Origin: Bacteroidales bacterium
GTDB taxonomy: Bacteria > Bacteroidota > Bacteroidia > Bacteroidales > UBA4417
Assembly (NCBI GenBank): GCA_016707785.1
Contig: JADJGZ010000001.1
Coordinates: 372,001-436,000 of the forward strand
DNA length: 64,000 bases
Direction of reading: 5' to 3'
A program made the translations under genes and the position numbers. Positions 54,578-61,495 of this stretch are shown in pieces. The notes beneath the pieces are model-generated. The model saw only the letters and a list, made by a program, of their open reading frames with translations, was not told the origin of the DNA and did not search any database. Every line of letters starts with the position of its first letter. Positions within the stretch are counted from its first letter, which is position 1.

Positions 54578-57049
54578 TTAGTCCAACTTCTGAGGTTGTG
54601 ACCGGAGGATTGGCTGGCTAAATTGTTTTTCGTCAGTTGAGTAGAGCAACCGCTTCTGAGTAGGATTGATGCGGGCATGTTTGCGAACGGGAAACATCGG
54701 GGGAGTCTCTTCCTGCCGGAAAGATTCCATCGACAATCGGGCCATCAGGTAACTGACTGTAGATTCTGCGCCCTGGTTGAGATTCACATGTGTTTCTTCA
54801 AGACCATCATAACATCCTCCTGTACAAGGATTATAAATAATCTGATGCAACCTGTTATCCCCCAAGAACCAGTTGAAAGCTATTTCCATTTTCAACCTGT
54901 ATTCTTCCTTCTGAAAAGCTTCATAAAACATCCCAAGCGTCATAACTGTATAAGCCACATCAATAGGTTGTTCACCATAATGCCCAGGTTTCTCTCCTTT
55001 GAGCAGCCAGTTTTTATTTGAAATTACTTCTATTCCATTTTCATTGAATGTTTGTGACAACAAGAACTTCATGGATGAGAGAGCTATTTCCTTATACAGG
55101 TTTTCTCCCGTAACTGACCAGGAAAGCAGCATAGCCTCCGGTAATACGCTATTAGCATAGGTTAGATAGCTTTCATACCACTCCCAGTTAATATTTGATT
55201 CATGATGATACATTTTCGACAGACGGTCAGCAATTGTTCTGATTAATTCAACTGCAGTGTGGGATGGATTCGTCCTGTTATAGTAGTAAAGCCCTTTAAT
55301 TGCAAAAGCCATTGAACGGGTAGAATATACCTTACTTATATGTGGAAGGGAACGTTCAAATATAGCTTTTGCCAGGGAATGAATATCAGCGGGCAGCGCT
55401 TCCTTTAAGGATATCAGATAACCCAGTGCCCATATGGCCCTTCCATTGGAATCGTCAAGGTTGACATCTTCATTCTGGGAGGTGAATTGAAGGTCGGCAT
55501 CCATATAATTCAGGAAATTCCCATCCTTTTGCTGACAGCTGCCAATAAAAGACAGGTATTTGCGAATGTCTATGATATTCTGTTCATAGCCTGTCATTTT
55601 GTAATACATGCTAATTGCAACCAGGGCCCTTGCATTATCATCAAGGGTATACCCTGAATCCAGATCCGGATGGTTCAGTTTTGAGAACTGGATGATTCCT
55701 GTTTCTGTTGTCATAAGGTTCAGGTGGGCAAGATTGATCTGAGGGAGATTATATTTAACAGCTTCCCCCGTACCTGTAATCTTCTCAAAAAGCTTGGCAT
55801 GCATTACTGCTGAGTTCTCCCATGCCGTACTGACAATTTTTTGCAAGGTATTTATAATGATACTTCTGCGAAGAGGCTCATTATTTAAAAGGTGGACAAC
55901 TCCTTTAGCCAGTTGACCTGAATCACGAAAATCAAATATGATTCCGGTATCCTTTGTAAGAACCTCTTTTGCATGCGGGATTGGAGTGGAAAGAATAGGG
56001 CAACCACAGGACATAGCATAGGCAAATGTCCCGCTAACAGCCTGGTTGGGATCATTGGTTGTAAAGAGATAGATATCGCTTAACTGAAGGTATTCGAGCA
56101 ATTCAGGCAATGCAAGATACTGATTGATAAATTTAACCTGTTCCTGGAGATTTAATTCCTTTACTGTATTTTCAAGCATTTCCCGGTATTTTTCACCTTC
56201 TGATTTCACCACCTCCGGATGAGTCTTCCCAATGACCAGAAATACAACTTCCGGGCTCTTTAAAAGGATTTCAGGCATAGCATGTAATGTTGTTTCAATG
56301 CTTTTTCCGGAACTAAGCAGTCCAAAAGTGGTAAGTACTTTTTTGTCTTTTAATCCATACTTCATTTTCAGGAATTCTTCACTTTGATGGGTAACAAGGT
56401 GAGTCCCATGTGCAATTACTGAAATATTTTGCTCAGAAATCCTGTAATCAAGCATGAGTATTTTTGCTGAATGATTAGTCATTACCACAATTGAAACGCA
56501 AGCATCTGCAATTTCCCTTACCTCTGACCTCAGCCTGTCATCAGGATTTGGCAGTACTGTATGGAAAACGATTGCTACGGGTTTATGGATACTTCTCAGG
56601 AAATCTAAAAACGCCTGTTTCTGCGAATTAAAGAATCCAAATTCATGCTGAATAAGCACCATTTGTATATTGTCATCCTTATTGATACTCTCAGAAATCT
56701 TTTTAAACGCATCTTCTTTAGAGGTATCAAGGATATACTTTACCTCTTCAGGATAACTATAGTTTACTTTTCCTGATTCCAGTGCACAAACAGATAAGGC
56801 AAATGAATTGCTGAATTTATTATTCAATGACTTGATCAGATCCTGGGAATAGGTTGCAATACCACATTCCCTTGGAGGATAGGACGAAATAAACAGTACT
56901 TCAAGTAAAGGTTTAACAGGTTCATTCCTGGATATATATGGATTTTGCAAGGGTAAAGCAGAAGGATATTCTATATTTTCCCGACCAAATACCCCTTCCT
57001 GAATATCTTGTATATCATTGGTCTTGTTGGAATTAGCTTTATTTTTCAT
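54578..57049 (-). CDS. Family 4-like glycosyltransferase fused to an alpha/alpha-barrel domain
   Basis: The start at 57049 (MKNKANSNKTND) overlaps the GH130 stop by 11 bp; the frame reaches back to an ATG at 57160 inside GH130. The 823-aa protein begins with a GT-B glycosyltransferase (about 45-430): FISSYPPRECGIATYSQDL, IQHEFGFF, GLLSSGKSIE, and the nucleotide-sugar site SGTFAYAMSCGCPILSTPIPHAKEV. The C-terminal 370 residues are helical, with repeated TLDDNARALVAISMYYK and LDDSNGRAIWALGYL motifs, typical of an alpha/alpha toroid as in glycoside hydrolases or lyases. It probably makes or trims a glycan or glycolipid together with the upstream GH130. Confidence 0.85.
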   Translation of the reverse strand: MKNKANSNKTNDIQDIQEGVFGRENIEYPSALPLQNPYISRNEPVKPLLEVLFISSYPPRECGIATYSQDLIKSLNNKFSNSFALSVCALESGKVNYSYPEEVKYILDTSKEDAFKKISESINKDDNIQMVLIQHEFGFFNSQKQAFLDFLRSIHKPVAIVFHTVLPNPDDRLRSEVREIADACVSIVVMTNHSAKILMLDYRISEQNISVIAHGTHLVTHQSEEFLKMKYGLKDKKVLTTFGLLSSGKSIETTLHAMPEILLKSPEVVFLVIGKTHPEVVKSEGEKYREMLENTVKELNLQEQVKFINQYLALPELLEYLQLSDIYLFTTNDPNQAVSGTFAYAMSCGCPILSTPIPHAKEVLTKDTGIIFDFRDSGQLAKGVVHLLNNEPLRRSIIINTLQKIVSTAWENSAVMHAKLFEKITGTGEAVKYNLPQINLAHLNLMTTETGIIQFSKLNHPDLDSGYTLDDNARALVAISMYYKMTGYEQNIIDIRKYLSFIGSCQQKDGNFLNYMDADLQFTSQNEDVNLDDSNGRAIWALGYLISLKEALPADIHSLAKAIFERSLPHISKVYSTRSMAFAIKGLYYYNRTNPSHTAVELIRTIADRLSKMYHHESNINWEWYESYLTYANSVLPEAMLLSWSVTGENLYKEIALSSMKFLLSQTFNENGIEVISNKNWLLKGEKPGHYGEQPIDVAYTVMTLGMFYEAFQKEEYRLKMEIAFNWFLGDNRLHQIIYNPCTGGCYDGLEETHVNLNQGAESTVSYLMARLSMESFRQEETPPMFPVRKHARINPTQKRLLYSTDEKQFSQPILRSQPQKLD

Positions 57050-58193
57050 GGAGTTGGTTTTTAGTAGTTTCAAGCTTCTGAACGGGTTTCCACATTTCAG
57101 AAATATCTGTAGTAAGATCACTGACAACGATTGAAGTATTTGAATGAGTGTTTGTTTCATCCTTTACAGCATAGCTCATCAGTTCTGTGATCAATTCCTC
57201 CAGTATGATGGATGCACATGCAATCCTGGAGTCGGCGGCACCATAGTAAATAAACAATCTCTCATTAAAAACCACAGCGCCTGTTGGGAATACAACATGA
57301 TCCACTATTCCGTTTTCTTCCCAATCGTAATCAGGACGAAACAAAGGATAGGGTAATCTTGCCAGAACCTTGGAAGGAATGTTTAGATCTAACATTGCTG
57401 CACAGGCGGTGTAATACATCCCCTTTTCAGTATCTGCAGCCCCATGATAAATCAATAACCAGCCATACTCTGTTTCAATTGGGGGGCATCCACTTCCAAT
57501 GTAGCTGGATTCATGGGGAAATATGGGATCAAGTACTATATGATCTCTGAAGTTTTTCAAATAATTTAACCAGAAATCCTGTGAGAGTTCGTTCAGAGTA
57601 TTGATGGTAACAATTTGAATTCCAGGTCTGATCCTGTGAAGAAAAACCAGTTGACCATTGATTTTACGAGGAAAGAAAACAACGTCTTTATCCCAGGTAA
57701 GAGCGTTACCCTCCTTATCATCTAACTTCTCATAAAACAATTGGTTCTGGATATAGTTTTTATGAAGTAGTTTATCTGATCCAACTAATGAAACAAATTC
57801 ATCATAATGTACCATTGGTGTAATAATCCCATGCTTTTTAAACATTTTCATATCCCTAGATAATGCTAAAGCACCAAGAGCACTAATTCCATCATAAACA
57901 GTATAAGTAAGATAATAGCATTCTTCAATCTTAACAATTCTGGGATCTTCCAGCCCATGGGATTCATATTCCATTTCTGAACTGAGGATCGGTTCATCCC
58001 ATCTTTCATCAACCTTGAGCGGCCCTTCAAGTCTGCAATAACCAAGGCTCGAAAAATTGCCTTCTTTCACTGCACGATAGATAAGATGAACTGTTCCTCC
58101 ATCAATAATGGCCGCAGGATTCATCACAGCTTCATTTTCAAACTCCAGCTGAGATTTTGAAAGTAAGATTCCTTCTTTTGTAACCTTTATCAT
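57039..58193 (-). CDS. GH130 family glycoside phosphorylase/hydrolase
   Basis: This 384-aa protein is a five-bladed beta-propeller of family GH130. Visible signatures are MNPAAIIDGGTVHLIYRA, the catalytic-acid motif HGLEDPRIVK (Asp about residue 83), FPRKINGQLVFLHRIRP, and GSGCPPIETEYGWLLIYHGA. GH130 enzymes cleave beta-mannosides by phosphorolysis or hydrolysis. Arg/His phosphate-binding residues cannot be judged here, so phosphorylase versus hydrolase is open. It overlaps the AI-2E gene by 4 bp upstream and the glycosyltransferase downstream. Confidence 0.9.
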   Translation of the reverse strand: MIKVTKEGILLSKSQLEFENEAVMNPAAIIDGGTVHLIYRAVKEGNFSSLGYCRLEGPLKVDERWDEPILSSEMEYESHGLEDPRIVKIEECYYLTYTVYDGISALGALALSRDMKMFKKHGIITPMVHYDEFVSLVGSDKLLHKNYIQNQLFYEKLDDKEGNALTWDKDVVFFPRKINGQLVFLHRIRPGIQIVTINTLNELSQDFWLNYLKNFRDHIVLDPIFPHESSYIGSGCPPIETEYGWLLIYHGAADTEKGMYYTACAAMLDLNIPSKVLARLPYPLFRPDYDWEENGIVDHVVFPTGAVVFNERLFIYYGAADSRIACASIILEELITELMSYAVKDETNTHSNTSIVVSDLTTDISEMWKPVQKLETTKNQLHEK

Positions 58194-59308
58194 TTTTTCT
58201 TTGGAGTCAGTTTAATTCGGGGTAAGCGAATGGGTTTTACTTTAAGCATAGGTGGCATCGTATCCCCCAATAAGTATCCCCAGGGTTTCAGTTCATCGAT
58301 ATGGTCAAATATGAGTTTTACGATGGCTAACATCGGGATTGAAAGGAACATGCCGGGAACTCCCCATAACGCGTTCCCGACAATTACGACAATGATGGAG
58401 AACAGCGCATTGATCTTGACTTTGGATGCCACGATTTTAGGAACGATGTAATTATTATCAACCAACTGGATAAAATAGTAGATGCCCAGTATATATAATG
58501 CATACCATGCAGATGACTTGGTTGCCAGTGCAACCATCATTGGCAAGGCCACAGCAACAAGGCCTCCTATGTAGGGAATAGCATTCAACAGTGCCCCCAG
58601 GATTCCCAGCAATAAGGCATATTCAATCCCCAGAAGTAGCAATGCAGAAATCTCCATTGCTGCAATTATGGTTGCTTCGATAACCAAACCTACCAGGTAA
58701 CGCTGGATCACGGTTTTTATCTGTGAAATTATCTCCGTCAGTTTGCCCTGATTACCATCTGCAAAAACCATATGTAAAAACTTCAGTAAAAGGGGATGAT
58801 AATAGAGCAAGAGGAATATATAAACCGGCATCAGGAAGATTACAACAAGTCCGCTTCCCAGGCTAATGATGGTCTTTCCGATGGATACTCCGCTAAAATG
58901 AGTTAACTCATTCCTTGTATTAGTTATCCACCCATGGATCTTGCTGGGACTTATATCAAAATAGCCTGAAGCCCACGTAATTGTATTATTTAATAGTGCA
59001 GTAAATTTCTCAACCAGTGCCGGCCATGATTCACTGAATTTGCTGATCTGCGAAATAAGCAACCCTCCAATAGCTGCTATGCTTATAAAGATCAGGATAA
59101 TTGTTATTACAATGGCTACAACACGATTAAAACGCTTTTTAACCAGGAAATTTACCAGAGGATGGAGTACTATGGCAAAAATGATTGAGAAAACCAGGGG
59201 AATAAGAATGCTTTGGGCTACATATAATAGGGTAAGGAAGGCAATTATTCCAATGAAAAAAAAAACCACCTTTAAACTAAATGGAAGATGAAATTCTTTT
59301 ATTATCAT
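58190..59308 (-). CDS. AI-2E family (PerM-type) membrane permease
   Basis: This 372-aa protein has seven or eight transmembrane helices, the long periplasmic loop after helix 3 (EKFTALLNNTITWASGYF) and the C-terminal family motifs GALLNAIPYIGGLVAVALP, LVDNNYIVPKIVASKVKINALFSII (in two segments) and GVPGMFLSIPMLAIVKLI. Members export autoinducer-2 or act as sodium/proton antiporters; most are uncharacterised, so the substrate is not assigned. It overlaps GH130 and the 131-aa gene by 4 bp on each side. Confidence 0.92.
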   Translation of the reverse strand: MIIKEFHLPFSLKVVFFFIGIIAFLTLLYVAQSILIPLVFSIIFAIVLHPLVNFLVKKRFNRVVAIVITIILIFISIAAIGGLLISQISKFSESWPALVEKFTALLNNTITWASGYFDISPSKIHGWITNTRNELTHFSGVSIGKTIISLGSGLVVIFLMPVYIFLLLYYHPLLLKFLHMVFADGNQGKLTEIISQIKTVIQRYLVGLVIEATIIAAMEISALLLLGIEYALLLGILGALLNAIPYIGGLVAVALPMMVALATKSSAWYALYILGIYYFIQLVDNNYIVPKIVASKVKINALFSIIVVIVGNALWGVPGMFLSIPMLAIVKLIFDHIDELKPWGYLLGDTMPPMLKVKPIRLPRIKLTPKKK

Positions 59309-59700
59309 GGCTTATCAGGGCTAGATTTGTTGGGTGAGATGAATTGCATAATAAAATGACTCAGGTTTTTCAGCATATCAGGGTGCTGCGCCACAATATT
59401 TGTCACCCCAAACTGCAGTATAGAACCCAGCAGTTTCCTGATGATACTGGATGAGCCACCTACAATCAGTTTCCTGGATAAAAATCCGGAAACAAGTCCC
59501 ATAGCCGTTCCCAGAATATTATCGAGCAGGTAGGGTGAGGAAGATATATCCTTTAAGGTACTATTGATCAAATTGATAGGTTTAAGGCTTTCGTAAGTAA
59601 GAAAGAATTGTGTCTTTAATACCTGGCCTTTAAAATCCTGCTCTGCTTCCAATATTTTGATAGCCTCCAAAAGTTCTGAAGATGTTGTAATATTTTCCAT
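59305..59700 (-). CDS. Hypothetical protein of the envelope operon
   Basis: This 131-aa protein has an amphipathic N-terminal half and a hydrophobic Gly-rich segment (ILGTAMGLVSGFLSRKLIVGG, residues 62-82) that may associate with the membrane. No family signature is recognised. It overlaps the AI-2E gene by 4 bp and starts 6 bp after the holin-like gene, so it is a fixed member of this operon. Confidence 0.7.
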   Translation of the reverse strand: MENITTSSELLEAIKILEAEQDFKGQVLKTQFFLTYESLKPINLINSTLKDISSSPYLLDNILGTAMGLVSGFLSRKLIVGGSSSIIRKLLGSILQFGVTNIVAQHPDMLKNLSHFIMQFISPNKSSPDKP

Positions 59701-59706
59701 CAGGCT

Positions 59707-60048
59707 TTATTTAAGTACTTGTTTAATAATGTAGTCGCGAAATGTTCTCTTGAGCCATTTGTGTAGAAACACATGAATAATGACTCCAACTATAAAGTAG
59801 AAACCGGCAACTACGAAAAAGCCTAGATAAGTTTTCTCAAGCAGCTCTCCTATCCACAGTGCCAATCCTAAATTCAGGAAAAGCATAAACGAAGCCACCA
59901 GGAAAAAAACTGCCGAATGTGGAATAAATGAAGAAACTACATTTGAAGTTTTATCAAGAACTTTAAGCTTGACTAACTCAAATGAAGTTTTTCCATAATC
60001 AATTGACTTTTCGAGTAGCGATTCTATTAATTTTTCTTTTTCTTCCAT
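59707..60048 (-). CDS. Holin-like (Actinobacterial holin/YqjE-type) small membrane protein
   Basis: This 113-aa protein has a charged N-terminal helix (KLIESLLEKSIDYGKTSFELVKLKVLDK) then two transmembrane helices (about 45-68 and 76-97) and a basic C-terminal tail. The layout matches the small phage-holin-superfamily proteins encoded next to YtxH in many Bacteroidota; there is no lysis context here. Probably an envelope-stress membrane protein. Confidence 0.8.
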   Translation of the reverse strand: MEEKEKLIESLLEKSIDYGKTSFELVKLKVLDKTSNVVSSFIPHSAVFFLVASFMLFLNLGLALWIGELLEKTYLGFFVVAGFYFIVGVIIHVFLHKWLKRTFRDYIIKQVLK

Positions 60049-60156
60049 GTGGCAGACATTGAAAATTGGATTTTAAGTAGTAATGGTGATCATGAGCCGA
60101 AACCAACGATTCAATTGCTTTCCAAACTTTAGAATATTCACAGATATGATAGGAAT

Positions 60157-60182
60157 CCGTCTCGTCAAAAATGACGAGACGG
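60157..60182. other. Perfect 11-bp hairpin in the operon
   Basis: CCGTCTCGTCA and TGACGAGACGG form a perfect 11-bp stem with a 4-nt AAAA loop, without a T-run on either side. It lies in the 250-bp gap between the YtxH and holin-like genes, and could stabilise or process the transcript between the promoter-proximal genes (lmo0937 to YtxH) and the rest. Confidence 0.75.
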
Positions 60183-60298
60183 GATACCTCATGAGTTCGT
60201 TTCTCCAGGTAATTCGGCTAAGCCTTTAGCTGCTCTGCTAATGAATTTATTACATTAAGAAAGTCTCATGAATAAAACCACAAGCAAACTTGCCTTCT

Positions 60299-60571
60299 CT
60301 ATGCAGTTTTTTCTTCTTTTGGATTACCTGCAACAGGGTTACTCGTTTGAGAGGTGTAATCTTCAACTTCTTCCTTAACCGCCTGGAATTTTTCAGTAAT
60401 TGTATCCATAAATTCACTGATCTTGTCCTTGACAGCATCCACATAGTCTTCACCTTTCTTACCGATTTTTCTCCTGGTATTTTTCCCTTTGTCAGGAGCT
60501 AAGAGAATTCCTAATAATGCACCGGCAGCAATTCCTGCTGCTATGCCCAATAATATTTTACCTGTACTCAT
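60299..60571 (-). CDS. YtxH-domain protein
   Basis: This 90-aa protein has an N-terminal Gly/Ala-rich membrane helix (ILLGIAAGIAAGALLGILLAPDKG) directly followed by the KGKNTRRKIGKKG turn, which is the YtxH signature. A coiled-coil-like helix (DAVKDKISEFMDTITEKFQAVKEEV) and a short tail follow. YtxH proteins belong to general stress regulons in Firmicutes; the role is unknown. It starts 20 bp after the 107-aa gene. Confidence 0.9.
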   Translation of the reverse strand: MSTGKILLGIAAGIAAGALLGILLAPDKGKNTRRKIGKKGEDYVDAVKDKISEFMDTITEKFQAVKEEVEDYTSQTSNPVAGNPKEEKTA

Positions 60572-60591
60572 AATTTTTAGCTTTACAAGGT

Positions 60592-60915
60592 TTATAATAA
60601 GATGATAAGTAACAAAACGATCAGAAGTGCAGCTCCTACAGATATATAAATATATCCGCCCATTTCCTTGAGTTGTTGTTTAATCGACCGGACTTCTTTC
60701 CTGAGTTCTCTTTTTTCAGAGGCTTTAAGTTCGGATTTATCCATAGCCTTTATTTCATCCAGCCGGAGTAAAAGAGCTTTAGCCTGGGGAGAAACAGGAG
60801 GTTTAGGTGCTTCCATCGTTACAGATGGAGCTGGGGTTGAAGCGGCTGTTTGAAATGGTAAAACTGATAATGACAATCCTGTTGCCAATAAACAGCAAAT
60901 TGCTAGTTTTTTCAT
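60592..60915 (-). CDS. Small secreted/membrane protein
   Basis: This 107-aa protein has a signal peptide (MKKLAICCLLATGLSLSVLPFQTAAS), a Pro-rich then Lys/Glu-rich helical middle (LDEIKAMDKSELKASEKRELRKEVRSIKQQLKEMGG) and a C-terminal transmembrane helix (IYISVGAALLIVLLLIILL). It matches small proteins found beside YtxH/lmo0937 genes in Bacteroidota but has no assigned function. Confidence 0.8.
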   Translation of the reverse strand: MKKLAICCLLATGLSLSVLPFQTAASTPAPSVTMEAPKPPVSPQAKALLLRLDEIKAMDKSELKASEKRELRKEVRSIKQQLKEMGGYIYISVGAALLIVLLLIILL

Positions 60916-60943
60916 TGTTTTTGAGGTTACTTGATTAATTAAA

Positions 60944-61099
60944 TTAAACTACTTTTCTTCCCTGGATAATTCTGAAAATTATTGCAATTAGAGCAATGAC
61001 TAATAACAAATGAATCACTGATCCTGCACTGTAAGCGAAAAAGCCAATTGCCCATCCAATTACCAGAATGACAGCTATGACATAAAGTAGATTTCCCAT
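60944..61099 (-). CDS. lmo0937-family small membrane protein
   Basis: The start is the ATG at 61099 (MGNLLYVIAVILVIGWAIGFF), giving 51 aa with two transmembrane helices and a basic end (FRIIQGRKVV), the normal size of the lmo0937 family. The frame extends to an ATG at 61312, but the promoter module J (61249-61314) would put transcription start near 61243, inside that extension, so the long form is rejected. It is the first gene of the eight-gene operon. Confidence 0.9.
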   Translation of the reverse strand: MGNLLYVIAVILVIGWAIGFFAYSAGSVIHLLLVIALIAIIFRIIQGRKVV

Positions 61100-61248
61100 G
61101 ATGTTAGTTTTGTTAAGTAAAATGAAGTCGATGTATCTGTAAAAATCCAGAATCTTTCCTGGAAAATCCCTGGACTCGAAGCAAATGTTTATGAGTACTT
61201 TTAGCCTCTGCTGTTGGTCCGCATTAAGGCGGATTTTTACGATCAAAA

Positions 61249-61314
61249 CAAAGGTATTTCTGATTACCGCCTCAAGTCTTACATAACTTTTGGAATTACT
61301 TATATAATTCACAC
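61249..61314 (-). promoter_or_regulatory. Tandem operator-promoter module, site J (lmo0937-YtxH-AI-2E-GH130-GT operon)
   Basis: Gene strand: distal GTGTGAATTATATAA (61314-61300), proximal AGTTATGTAA (ending 61279), 22 bp, -7 TACCTTTG (61256-61249). Offset 21 bp. A TTG inside the spacer (GACTTG) is 16 bp from the -7. On the + strand, TACTTTTG at 61331-61338 could be a divergent promoter for the GH130 gene at 61496, with the operator shared. Confidence 0.85.
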
Positions 61315-61495
61315 TTGTTGATTATTAACGTACTTTTGTGTGATCCTCCACCTGAGTTGTCAGAGAATAATATTTCTCAAACTACAAGTAAAGGTTCTTT
61401 TCTTCTGTTGTGTGTTTACTGCTTTTTTCTCTGATTCATTTGCCTCAAAGCCTGAGTAATCCTTCCTCTTTTCACAATGTTATAGAATTGAAATC

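Noticed and set aside
57050..57160. Longer glycosyltransferase start at 57160
   Set aside because: It would overlap GH130 by 122 bp and add an unrelated hydrophobic leader; the ATG at 57049 fits the 11-bp overlap typical of this operon.
60049..60156. A possible eleventh operator upstream of the holin-like gene (CTGTGAATATTCTAA on the - strand)
   Set aside because: No proximal half-site 21 bp downstream and no -7 element at the required distance.
61100..61312. N-terminal extension of the lmo0937-like protein to 61312
   Set aside because: It would include the operator and -7 element; the 51-aa form matches the family.
24978..61314. CRP/FNR-type palindrome reading of the TGTGA sequences in the operators
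   Set aside because: The half-sites are direct, not inverted, repeats; no TCACA arm occurs at the expected distance and the 21-bp offset is fixed.
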